This document shows, piece after piece, positions 7,710 to 15,047 of a DNA stretch of 64,000 nucleotides (within the stretch, counting starts at the first letter, position 1; each line of letters opens with the position of its first letter). Source of the DNA: Blastococcus colisei (lineage in GTDB: Bacteria > Actinomycetota > Actinomycetes > Mycobacteriales > Geodermatophilaceae); the NCBI RefSeq assembly GCF_006717095.1, contig NZ_VFQE01000001.1, positions 1,674,001-1,738,000 of the forward strand. The letters are read 5' to 3'. The notes beneath the pieces were generated by a model. That model did no database searches. It saw only the letters and a program-made list of their open reading frames with translations, and was not told the origin of the DNA. The translations under genes and the position numbers were made by a program.

Positions 7710-8407
7710 CCGGGGAACGGGGTCCCGAGCTGGGGGTCGCGGTCGTCGTCCCCGTGCACGGCAACGAGGCCACCCTCCGGCCACTGGCCGAGCGGCTCGC
7801 CGCCGCCCTGTCCGGCCGGGACTGGCGGCTGCGGTTCGTCATCGACGCCTCGCCCGACGACAGCGCCGCCGTCGCCGGGACGCTGGCCGCCGAGGAACCG
7901 CGGATCGCGGTCACCGGGCTCTCCGTCAACGTCGGCCAGCACGCCGCCCTCGCCCACGGCCTGGCCGCCGAGCCGGACGCCGACGCGTGGGTCTGCCTCG
8001 ACGCCGACCTGCAGGACCCGCCCGAGGCGGTGCCGCTGCTGCTCGACCGCCTGGCCCGAGGCGACGTCGCCGCCGTCTTCGCCGGACGGCGGGGCCGCTA
8101 CGAGTCGCCCGTGCGGCGGCTGACCGGCACCGTCCACCGGCTGGTCGTCGCCCGGCTGACCGGACTGCCGCCGGACGCAGGCGCCTTCTTCGCCATGGAC
8201 GCGCGGGTGCGGGACGCCGTCGTTCCCGCCGTCCGCGACGAGGGGGCGCCGAGCGTCGTCCTCGCCGTGGCCCGGGCCGGACGGCCGGTGACCAGCGTCC
8301 CGGTTCCGCGCGACCGGCGGACGGAGGGCCGGTCGTCGTGGAGCGGGCGCTCCCGCGTGCGGCAGTCGGTGCGGTCGCTGGTGTGGGCGGTCCGCTCCGG
8401 GCGCTGA
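7706..8407 (+). CDS. GT2 glycosyltransferase, polyprenyl-phosphate sugar synthase-like
   Basis: 233 residues with a GT-A fold. VVVPVHGNEATL opens the nucleotide-binding domain, and CLDADLQDPPE carries the metal-binding DxD (99-101). The DLQDPPE form is typical of dolichyl/undecaprenyl-phosphate hexosyltransferases such as GtrB and DPM1. Unlike GtrB it has no C-terminal membrane helices. It would transfer a sugar from a nucleotide donor to a lipid phosphate carrier. The neighbouring convergent GT39-like enzyme is the type that uses such lipid-linked sugars. It starts in an ATGA overlap with the epimerase. Confidence 0.85.
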   Translation: MTGERGPELGVAVVVPVHGNEATLRPLAERLAAALSGRDWRLRFVIDASPDDSAAVAGTLAAEEPRIAVTGLSVNVGQHAALAHGLAAEPDADAWVCLDADLQDPPEAVPLLLDRLARGDVAAVFAGRRGRYESPVRRLTGTVHRLVVARLTGLPPDAGAFFAMDARVRDAVVPAVRDEGAPSVVLAVARAGRPVTSVPVPRDRRTEGRSSWSGRSRVRQSVRSLVWAVRSGR

Positions 8408-8408
8408 G

Positions 8409-9857
8409 TCAGCGCTCCCAGAGCTGCAGGACCAGATCGGTCTTGCTCGCCGAGAAGTTGTGCACGTCGGTCATGCGCAGACCCGCCTCGCGCATGATCT
8501 CGTCGTCGTCGGTGGGCTCGGGGACGCCGTCGATCAGCCGGCGGACCAGCCAGACCCGGTCGGCGCCGGCGGGGGCGTCGTCCGGCGGCAGCACCACGTC
8601 GGGGCGGAGCTGCGGGGCGATCGTGCGCACGTAGTGGTCCAGCCCCATCGCCGAGCGCTGGTCGGCGGCGACGATCGGCTCGCCGGCCCGGTGGACCTCG
8701 GCGAGCGTCGCGACGAGCTCGTCGGAGCGTTCCCGTGGTCCGCGGTCGGCCATCGGCGCGCTGGTGAGCAGCGTGCAGGCCAGCAGCAGCCCCGCCATCG
8801 GCACCCGGGCAGGGCGCGGCAGGGCCAACGCGCCGGCCGCCGCCAGGACACCCACACCCAGCAGCCCGGCGAGCAGATAGCGGGGCAGGTAGACCGGGCG
8901 CACGAGCTCGACGAGGACGAGCAGCAGCAGCGGCACGACCGCCCACGCCGTCGCGACGACCCGGACGCCGCGCGCGCGGCCCGCGCCGACGACGGCGAGG
9001 CCGACGGTGAGAGCCAGGAGGGGGCCCCAGCCACCGGCCCAGGCCCGGACGGCCAGGGCCGGGAATTCGCCGCCGGTGCCGGTCAGGTGCTCGGCGTTGC
9101 GCCCGCCGGTCCCGTTGAGCAGGTTCAGCAGGACCATCCCGGCCGCGGGCAGGACGGCGAGGGCGCCGACCAGCAGCAGCGGCCACGCCCGCCGGCCGCG
9201 CAGCACCACCGCGGCGACCACGAAGGCGGCCAGGACGGTGACCGCGTACCAGTGCATGAGCCCCATGCCGGCACCGGCCAGACCGAACAGCACCAGGCCC
9301 CGCGGCGGCTCCTGCAGCCATCGGACGAGCCCCAGCAGCGCGCCACCGGTGGCCAGCATCGCGAGCCCGTAGCTGCGCGCCTCCACGGACTGCTCGAGCA
9401 CCAGCGGGCTGGCCGCCAGGACCAGCCCGGCGAGGACGCCGGTCGCCCGGCCCGCCGGCCGGCTGATGGCCCGCGTGATCAGCGCCATCCCGCCGGCCGT
9501 CGCGAGCAGGGAGAGCACCCGCAGCGACGTGTCGCTCCCGATCCCGGGCAGCGACATCCAGGCGTGCGCGACCACGTAGTACGGCGCGTTGTACGACGGC
9601 GGGACGGTCGCCAGGTAGTCGGTGGTGCCGCGTCCGGAGACGACCGCCGAGAGGATGTCGCCCAGCGGCAACCGGCCCACCTCGGCGGTGAACAGCTCGT
9701 CGAACCACAGGCCGTGCCCGGGGCGGAGCAGCACCATCCCGAGGACCAGCACCAGGACCGGCGGCAGCAGCTCGACCGGCGACCAGCGGGACGCGACCGG
9801 GCGGGCCTCCTCGGGGGCAGGGCTGCGGGCGTCGTCCCGGATCGCCGTGGTGGTCAC
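8409..9857 (-). CDS. GT39/ArnT-like membrane glycosyltransferase
   Basis: 482 residues with about ten membrane segments and a soluble C-terminal tail. The first periplasmic loop contains LWFDELFTAEVG, with the Asp53-Glu54 pair characteristic of PMT/ArnT-type GT-C enzymes. VEARSYGLAML is a further loop common in this group. It should move a sugar from a polyprenyl phosphate to a surface acceptor. The GTG at 9857 is 7 nt from the -10 TAACCT, inside an IdeR-like box, so it looks leaderless and iron-controlled. It is convergent with the GT2 gene, 1 bp apart. Confidence 0.85.
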   Translation of the reverse strand: MTTTAIRDDARSPAPEEARPVASRWSPVELLPPVLVLVLGMVLLRPGHGLWFDELFTAEVGRLPLGDILSAVVSGRGTTDYLATVPPSYNAPYYVVAHAWMSLPGIGSDTSLRVLSLLATAGGMALITRAISRPAGRATGVLAGLVLAASPLVLEQSVEARSYGLAMLATGGALLGLVRWLQEPPRGLVLFGLAGAGMGLMHWYAVTVLAAFVVAAVVLRGRRAWPLLLVGALAVLPAAGMVLLNLLNGTGGRNAEHLTGTGGEFPALAVRAWAGGWGPLLALTVGLAVVGAGRARGVRVVATAWAVVPLLLLVLVELVRPVYLPRYLLAGLLGVGVLAAAGALALPRPARVPMAGLLLACTLLTSAPMADRGPRERSDELVATLAEVHRAGEPIVAADQRSAMGLDHYVRTIAPQLRPDVVLPPDDAPAGADRVWLVRRLIDGVPEPTDDDEIMREAGLRMTDVHNFSASKTDLVLQLWER

Positions 9858-9862
9858 CTGCG

Positions 9863-9881
9863 AAAGGTTAGGCGACCCTTG
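9863..9881. promoter_or_regulatory. IdeR-like box over the GT39-like gene promoter
   Basis: AAAGGTTAGGCGACCCTTG matches the IdeR consensus at 13 of 19 positions, including a continuous 9-base core. On the minus strand its TAACCT (9870-9865) is a -10 hexamer placed 7 nt before the GTG at 9857. Confidence 0.55.
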
Positions 9882-9882
9882 C

Positions 9883-10404
9883 TCACTCCTCCGCGCGGTC
9901 GTCCAGCGGGTCCTGCGGGTTGTGCGCCCGCTGCCAGTAAGGGACGGCGAGCCACCACCAGACCAGCAGCGCTGCGAGCACGCCGGCCGTCGCCCAGGCC
10001 AGCGCCCGCGAGTAGAGGACGTCGACGACCAGGAGGACCGCCGCGGTGATCGCCACGGCCAGGACGAGCAGCCCGACGAACGCCGAGCGGTTGCTGCGGT
10101 GGAGCAGTTTCTCCTTGTCGCGCTGCCGGAACAGCACGCGGTGCTGGGCCGCCGGGGCGATGAGCATCGCCGTGGCGACCGCTGCCGCCCCCAGCGCGAC
10201 GAAGTAGACGGCCCGCTGGAAATCCGTGATCGACTCGACGGTGGGCTGGAACGGGACGATCAGCAGGAACGCCAGCAGGAACTGGACGCCGGGCAGGGCG
10301 ACCCGGAGCTCGTTGAGCAGCTCGATCAGCTCGCGGTTGACCCGCTCCTGCCTCGTCTCGCCGTTCCCCGCGCTGCCGGCGGGACGGCCGTCCGCCTGGG
10401 ACAT
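9883..10404 (-). CDS. DUF6328-like four-helix membrane protein
   Basis: 173 residues. After a polar N-terminus, ETRQERVNRELIELLNELRVALPGVQFLLAFLLIVPFQ leads into the first of four predicted membrane helices, and the pattern fits DUF6328 proteins of actinobacteria. The C-terminus (PYWQRAHNPQDPLDDRAEE) is acidic and cytoplasmic. I chose the ATG at 10404 because GGGGGTG precedes it and the frame upstream is not protein-like. Function unknown. Its upstream region holds two CGACATGTCG palindromes. Confidence 0.75.
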   Translation of the reverse strand: MSQADGRPAGSAGNGETRQERVNRELIELLNELRVALPGVQFLLAFLLIVPFQPTVESITDFQRAVYFVALGAAAVATAMLIAPAAQHRVLFRQRDKEKLLHRSNRSAFVGLLVLAVAITAAVLLVVDVLYSRALAWATAGVLAALLVWWWLAVPYWQRAHNPQDPLDDRAEE

Positions 10405-10508
10405 GGGCACCCCCGGTCGCGGGCCGGGGCCCGGCGCCCCGGCGACCACCGGGGTATGCCCGCCGGCACCGGTTCTCGACACGGACGCGCCGCGAACGGG
10501 TGACGTCC

Positions 10509-10545
10509 CGACATGTCGACCAGTCGATCCGGCGACATGTCGACC
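10509..10545. repeat. Twin CGACATGTCGACC repeats
   Basis: CGACATGTCGACC occurs at 10509-10521 and again at 10533-10545, 24 bp apart. Each copy contains the perfect 10-bp palindrome CGACATGTCG. They lie between the stop of the PGPGW-like gene and the start of the DUF6328-like gene on the same strand, so they may be operator sites of the latter. Confidence 0.6.
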
Positions 10546-10550
10546 CCGGA

Positions 10551-11036
10551 TCAGAGGCCCAGGGCGGTCTTCGTCCCGTCCACGAGCTCGAAGTGGCCGA
10601 CGGCCCAGAACGCCACGCCGGCGGCGGCGAGCCCGCCCACCGTCACGGCCGCGGACGAGACCGGGTGCTGCTTCGCGTGCTGCCAGGCGTCCTGCGCCTT
10701 GCGCTTGAAGACGGCGAAGAACCGCGCGGCCCACTCGAACTCGCTCGACCAGACCCAGAGGCCGAGGAGCACCGGCGGGATCGTGAGCGGTCCGGGGAGT
10801 GCGGTGAGCGCGACGCCGAGCAGCACCAGCAGCAGGCCGGCTGCGAAGACGGCGATGCGGAAGGGCAGCACGAGCCCGGGCTTGCCGTGGATGCGCTCCC
10901 GCAGCGACCCCGGCTTCGCCGGCCGCGGCTTGCCGAGCCCGTCGGTGCAGTGGGGGCAGCGGGTGGCGCCCATCGACGGGGGTGCGGCGGGGTCGGCCGC
11001 GGGATGATCAGTGGGCGCTGTGCGGGTCTGCGTCAT
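10551..11036 (-). CDS. PGPGW-family membrane protein
   Basis: 161 residues. A polar N-terminus with a CPHC pair is followed by a membrane hairpin containing GVALTALPGPLTIPPVLLGLWVWSSEFEWA, which matches the PGPGW transmembrane family (its final Gly-Trp is degenerate here). A basic, Lys-rich helix (FKRKAQDAWQHAKQHPVSS) and a further hydrophobic segment follow. No known function. The ATG at 11036 was preferred; the frame further upstream is a shadow. Confidence 0.75.
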   Translation of the reverse strand: MTQTRTAPTDHPAADPAAPPSMGATRCPHCTDGLGKPRPAKPGSLRERIHGKPGLVLPFRIAVFAAGLLLVLLGVALTALPGPLTIPPVLLGLWVWSSEFEWAARFFAVFKRKAQDAWQHAKQHPVSSAAVTVGGLAAAGVAFWAVGHFELVDGTKTALGL

Positions 11037-11094
11037 GAGGTTTCTCTCTGCGGATGTCGGTCGAGGTGAGCCGTCGGCGGCTGCCTGCGGCTGC

Positions 11095-11643
11095 TCACGC
11101 GGCGGTGATGCCCGCGGCCACCTCGGACGGGCGCTGCTGCTCGCCGGCGTAGGAGCTGATCGCGACGAGGGCGCCGGTGAGGGCCGGGATGACCCACTGC
11201 AGGGTGTCCAGCTGCTGCTGGGCGACGGCGACGTCGGCCTGGAGCGCCTTGGTGCGCTTGCTGGGCTTGGTGCCCCGCTTGGACGGCGGGTTCCCGGCCG
11301 CGGACACCCGCTGTCCGAGCACCCGGCTGTAGGCGGTGGCACCGAGGGCCGCGGCGGTCAGCAGCGTCTTGAGCATCGACATGCCGGCGACGCCCTGCTG
11401 GGCCGCGACGCGCTCCTTGTCGGCGCGCAGCTGCCCGACGCTGCCGACGAGGTGGGCCCCGATGGCGGCGGCGTTGACCGGAGTCCAGCGGTCCCAGCCG
11501 GCGTTGGCCACGCGGCCGGTGGCCGAGTCGCTCCCGGCCTCGCCGGCGGCGGCGTTGAGGGCGACGGCGTTGGCGAGCGTGCCGCCGAACCAGGCGGACA
11601 GGCCGAGGTCGTGCAGCGTGCGCGAGAGGGTGTGGCGGGCCAT
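11095..11643 (-). CDS. Hypothetical protein with hydrophobic segments
   Basis: 182 residues starting MARHTLSRTLHDLGLSAWFGGTLANAVALNAAAGEA, an N-terminal helix followed by a weakly hydrophobic stretch. A second hydrophobic region, MLKTLLTAAALGATAYSRVLG, precedes a Lys-rich patch (PPSKRGTKPSKRTK), and LQWVIPALTGALVAISSYAG lies near the C-terminus. Probably membrane-associated. The ATG at 11643 begins the protein-like sequence. I do not recognise its function; it lies in a run of same-strand membrane and stress-type genes. Confidence 0.65.
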   Translation of the reverse strand: MARHTLSRTLHDLGLSAWFGGTLANAVALNAAAGEAGSDSATGRVANAGWDRWTPVNAAAIGAHLVGSVGQLRADKERVAAQQGVAGMSMLKTLLTAAALGATAYSRVLGQRVSAAGNPPSKRGTKPSKRTKALQADVAVAQQQLDTLQWVIPALTGALVAISSYAGEQQRPSEVAAGITAA

Positions 11644-11727
11644 GACGGGGCTCCTCAGCAAGTGGACGGGCCCGGGTCCTACCCCCTGCCGGTCGGCGTC
11701 ATGCCGGTTGTGCGCAATGCAGCGGGC

Positions 11728-11997
11728 TCAGGTGCCGTAGCGCAGGGCCGCACGCTCGCGGGCCTTGGCCGCCTCGATCTCGCGGTCCTTCGGCGGGGCG
11801 CTGGTCAGGAGCGAGTCCAGCAGCCGCGTCGATGCGGCGGCGACCTCGGCCACGGCGCGGTCGAACGCCTCGGCGTTGACCCGGGAGGGCTTCGTCGTCC
11901 CGCTGATCTTGCGCACGTACTGGAGGGCCGCGGCCTGGATCTCGTCGTCGGTGGCCGGCGGCTCGAAGTTGGAGAGCGGGCGGATGTTGCGGCACAT
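11728..11997 (-). CDS. DUF2277 family protein
   Basis: 89 residues starting MCRNIRPLSNFEPPATDDEIQAAALQYVRKISGTTKPS, which is the DUF2277 pattern of a small helical protein with a conserved N-terminal Cys. Many relatives carry a heading DNA- or nucleotide-binding suggestion, but no function is proven. The ATG at 11997 gives the conserved MCRNI start. It is a single gene between two membrane protein genes. Confidence 0.85.
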   Translation of the reverse strand: MCRNIRPLSNFEPPATDDEIQAAALQYVRKISGTTKPSRVNAEAFDRAVAEVAAASTRLLDSLLTSAPPKDREIEAAKARERAALRYGT

Positions 11998-12046
11998 GCC
12001 GGCAGCGTAGGAGGGGCGGCCGGTCGTGGACAGCGCTCGGCGTGGA

Positions 12047-12727
12047 TCAGGCGTCGACGCCGGCCCGGTCGATCGTGCGGTGGTAGCGCTCGCCGAGCGT
12101 GCCGCCGAGCAGCGCACCGAGCAGCGTGACCAGGAGGATGGCCACCAGCGTGACCATCGCGGCGGTGGTGGCGGTGCCCTCGTCGATCGGGATGCGCGGC
12201 AGGTTCAGCTGCTGCAGCACGTTGTACTGGGCGCCCAGGATCGCGCCCGCGGCGGCCAGCACGAGGACGACGACGAGGCCGATCAGCCACACGGCGACGC
12301 CCTGCCGGGCACCGTCGAACCGGGACATCCGGCCGGCCACGTAGCCGCCGGCCAGATAGGCGAGGAAGAGGACGACGAGGATGGCGATGCCGCTCCCGAT
12401 GCCCAGGGTCTCGACCTGCGCGGCGGCCTCGTCCGCGGTGTCGACGCCCTGGGCGAGGCCGAGGGCGACGCCGGCCGCCGACAGCAGCGCGACCAGCAGC
12501 ACCGCCAGGCCGTTGGCCGACAGCCAGCCGAAGAACGCCGCGCCCCACTTGATCCCGCCGAAGACGGCGCGCTGGGCGGCCACGGCATCCCGGGGCGTGC
12601 CGCGCGACACGGTGGTGCCCTCGGTCCGGATCGGTGCGGTGGACTCGCGACGAGCCGCCTGCCCGGTGTCGATCTGCCGGGTGGCGTCGTCGTGCTGAGA
12701 TCCGTCGTGCCTCGTGTGCTCGGCCAT
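12047..12727 (-). CDS. Four-helix membrane protein, unknown function
   Basis: 226 residues. The polar N-terminal 60 residues are followed by a VFGGIKWGAAFFGWLSANGLAVLLVALL helix, a second hydrophobic segment, GGYVAGRMSRFDGARQGVAVWLIGLVVVL, and a C-terminal helix ending GGTLGERYHRTIDRA. The conserved GGYVAGRMSR and LGERYH motifs resemble a common actinobacterial membrane family of unknown role. The ATG at 12727 follows AGGGAC. It diverges from the NYN-like gene across 140 bp that hold a long dyad. Confidence 0.7.
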   Translation of the reverse strand: MAEHTRHDGSQHDDATRQIDTGQAARRESTAPIRTEGTTVSRGTPRDAVAAQRAVFGGIKWGAAFFGWLSANGLAVLLVALLSAAGVALGLAQGVDTADEAAAQVETLGIGSGIAILVVLFLAYLAGGYVAGRMSRFDGARQGVAVWLIGLVVVLVLAAAGAILGAQYNVLQQLNLPRIPIDEGTATTAAMVTLVAILLVTLLGALLGGTLGERYHRTIDRAGVDA

Positions 12728-12829
12728 GATGGGTGTCCCTACTGCCGGTGGTCTGCGCGGATCCCCCTGCGATCCGGAACCCGGTGTCCGCCGCGGCACC
12801 CGGCAAACGGACCCCGCCCGCCGGTCGCC

Positions 12830-12857
12830 CGTCCGGGTGACGTGCGTCACCCGGACG
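12830..12857. promoter_or_regulatory. 28-bp perfect dyad before the NYN-like gene
   Basis: Arms CGTCCGGGTGACG (12830-12842) and CGTCACCCGGACG (12845-12857) are exact inverted copies around TG. The right arm ends at the ribosome binding site GGAGG (12857-12861) of the gene at 12868. It could be an operator or an RNA hairpin that hides the ribosome site. Confidence 0.7.
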
Positions 12858-12867
12858 GAGGACGACG

Positions 12868-13281
12868 GTGACCGTGCTGCTGGTCGACGCGGCCAACGTC
12901 GTCGGCTCCCGCCCGGACGGCTGGTGGCGGGACCGTGCCGGGGCCACCACCCGGCTGCTCGTCCGCCTGGCGCAGCTGCCGGAGCGCCGCCTGTCCGGGC
13001 CCGACGGTGGCGTCGTGGTGTGCGACGGGGTGGTCGCCGTGGTCGAGGGGAAGGCCCGGGACGTGCCGGCCCCGGACGGCGTGCGGGTCGAGCGCGCCGG
13101 GGGCAGCGGGGACGACGCCCTGGCCGCGTGCGCCGCCCGCCTGGCCCAGGAGGGGACGCCGCTGCTCGTCGTCACCGCCGATCGCGGGCTGCGCGCACGG
13201 TTGCCGGCCGGGGCCGCGGTCGCCGGGCCGGGCTGGCTGCTGGCCGCCCTCGACGAGACGGGTTGTGTGCCACCCGCATGA
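12868..13281 (+). CDS. NYN/PIN-like domain protein
   Basis: 137 residues. LLVDAANVVGSRPDGWWRD at the N-terminus and VVTADRGLRARL near the end, with GSGDDALAA between, place acidic residues as in NYN/PIN-like nucleases (Asp7, Asp86 and Asp87, Asp112 or nearby). Such proteins cleave RNA, though this family is often mislabelled as NTP pyrophosphohydrolase. The GTG at 12868 has GGAGG upstream. A strong dyad overlaps that ribosome site, so expression may be regulated at translation or by a repressor. No toxin partner is visible next to it. Confidence 0.7.
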   Translation: MTVLLVDAANVVGSRPDGWWRDRAGATTRLLVRLAQLPERRLSGPDGGVVVCDGVVAVVEGKARDVPAPDGVRVERAGGSGDDALAACAARLAQEGTPLLVVTADRGLRARLPAGAAVAGPGWLLAALDETGCVPPA

Positions 13282-13354
13282 CCCGATCGGCGGCCGGGTA
13301 GCGGGGACGCCAGGTCGGCCGACCCTCGCCGTCCCGCCCCGAGGAGCTGAGCCC

Positions 13355-14254
13355 GTGCCCACACCCACCGATCCCGACGGCCCGCAGCGGGTCCTGATCA
13401 CCGGTGCCTCCAGCGGTATCGGCCGGGCGACCGCCGTCGAGCTCGCCGGGCGCGGAGCCCGGCTGGTCCTGGTCGCCCGGGGACGGGAGCCGCTGGAGGA
13501 GACCGCCGCCGAGGTCCTGGCCGCCGGCGCCCGGGCCGCGCTGGTGCGCCCGGCGGACGTCACCGACGAGGACGCGGTGCAGGCCGCCGTCGCCGATGCC
13601 GTCGCCGAGCTCGGCGGCCTCGACGTCGTCGTGCACGCCGCCCAGGTGATGGCCTACGGCCGCATCGAGGACGTGCCGACGGAGGTCTACGAGCACGTCG
13701 TCGACGTGTCGCTGCACGGGACGGCGAACGTGGCGCGCGCCGTCCTCGCGGTGTTCCGGAAGCAGGGCGCCGGGCACCTCGTGGTCGTGAACTCCCTGCT
13801 GGGGAACATCGCCACCCCCTTGCTCGGCAGCTACGTGACCGCCAAGTGGGGTCAGCTCGGACTCATCCGGGTCCTGCAGCAGGAGACCCGCGACGAGCCG
13901 GGGATCTCGGTCTCGGCCGTCCAGCCGGGCGGGGTGGACACCCCGATCTACTACCAGGCCGGGTCGTGGACCGGCAGCACCGGCCGGCCGCCGCCGCCGG
14001 TGTACTCGCCGCAGCGGGTCGCGCGGGCGGTGCTGTCCACCATGGACCGACCGCGCCGGATCGTGCAGGCGGGGCTGCTCAACCCGCTGATCACCACGGC
14101 CTTCCGGCTGGTGCCCGGGGTGTTCGACGCCCTGGTCGAGCCGCTGCTGCGACGCATGGCCATCGCGGACGACGACGTCGCGCCCACCGAGGGCAACGTC
14201 TTCGAGTCCCAGCCGGCCGGCAACGCCACCGAGGGGCGCTGGCGCAGCATCTAG
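13355..14254 (+). CDS. Short-chain dehydrogenase/reductase
   Basis: 299 residues of classical SDR type. The cofactor loop is TGASSGIG (about 13-20), the serine segment is VVVNSLLG, and the active Tyr-Lys pair is YVTAK. The GAG-GAG ribosome site at 13341 supports the GTG at 13355. A long C-terminal extension (about 230-299: NPLITTAFRLVPGVFDALVEPLLRRM) is usual in a subfamily annotated as SDR oxidoreductase acting on bulky alcohols. Substrate unknown. It is convergent with the next SDR, 10 bp apart, with no clear terminator. Confidence 0.88.
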   Translation: MPTPTDPDGPQRVLITGASSGIGRATAVELAGRGARLVLVARGREPLEETAAEVLAAGARAALVRPADVTDEDAVQAAVADAVAELGGLDVVVHAAQVMAYGRIEDVPTEVYEHVVDVSLHGTANVARAVLAVFRKQGAGHLVVVNSLLGNIATPLLGSYVTAKWGQLGLIRVLQQETRDEPGISVSAVQPGGVDTPIYYQAGSWTGSTGRPPPPVYSPQRVARAVLSTMDRPRRIVQAGLLNPLITTAFRLVPGVFDALVEPLLRRMAIADDDVAPTEGNVFESQPAGNATEGRWRSI

Positions 14255-14264
14255 TCAGTGGCGG

Positions 14265-15047
14265 CTACAGCGGCGTGACGTACGCGCCGCTGATCCCGCC
14301 GTCAACCAGGAACTCCGACGCGGTGAGGAACGACGAGTCGTCCGATGCCAGGAAGGCGACGGCCGCGGCGATCTCCTCGGGCTCGGCGAACCGGCCCATC
14401 GGGACGTGCACCAGCCGGCGCGCGGCCCGCTCCGGGTCCTTCGCGAAGAGGTCCCGGAGCAGGGGCGTGTTCACCGGTCCCGGCGACAGCGCGTTGACCC
14501 GGATGCCTTCGCGCGCGAACTGCACCCCGAGCTCACGCGACATCGCGAGCACGCCGCCCTTCGACGCCGTGTAGGAGATCTGCGACGTCGCCGCGCCCAT
14601 CCGGGCCACGAAGGACGCGGTGTTGATGATCGAGCCGCGACCACGCGCCTGCATGTGCGGGATCGCGGCCTTGCAGCAGAGGTAGACCGACGTCAGGTTC
14701 ACCTCCTGGACCCGGCGCCATGCGTCGAGCCCGGTGACCAGGATCGAGTCGTCGTCCGGCGGTGAGATCCCCGCGTTGTTGAACGCGATGTCCAGCCCGC
14801 CGTAGGTCTCGACGGCGGCGGCGAACAGCCCGTCGACCTGCTCGGGCGAGGTGACGTCCACCTGGACGAACAGCCCGCCGACCTCCTCGGCCGCGGCCTT
14901 GCCGCTGGCCGGGTCGACGTCCCCGACGACGACGTGCGCGCCCTCCGCGGCGAACCGGCGGGCGGTCGCCAGCCCGATCCCGCTCGCCCCGCCGGTCACC
15001 ACCGCGACCCGGTCGACCAGCCGCCGCACCACTGCCTGCTCGCTCAC
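14265..15047 (-). CDS. SDR family oxidoreductase (3-oxoacyl reductase-like) in the amine cluster
   Basis: 260 residues with TGGASGIG (18-25), NNAG, a TAS serine motif and YTASK. Its start GTG at 15047 directly abuts the aldehyde dehydrogenase stop codon (0 bp), so both lie in one minus-strand operon with the glutamine-synthetase-like gene. The C-terminus (FLVDGGISGAY) is classical. In this context it probably oxidises or reduces an intermediate of amine catabolism, for example an aldehyde or hydroxy acid derived from the gamma-glutamyl conjugate. The exact substrate cannot be read from sequence. Confidence 0.88.
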   Translation of the reverse strand: MSEQAVVRRLVDRVAVVTGGASGIGLATARRFAAEGAHVVVGDVDPASGKAAAEEVGGLFVQVDVTSPEQVDGLFAAAVETYGGLDIAFNNAGISPPDDDSILVTGLDAWRRVQEVNLTSVYLCCKAAIPHMQARGRGSIINTASFVARMGAATSQISYTASKGGVLAMSRELGVQFAREGIRVNALSPGPVNTPLLRDLFAKDPERAARRLVHVPMGRFAEPEEIAAAVAFLASDDSSFLTASEFLVDGGISGAYVTPL

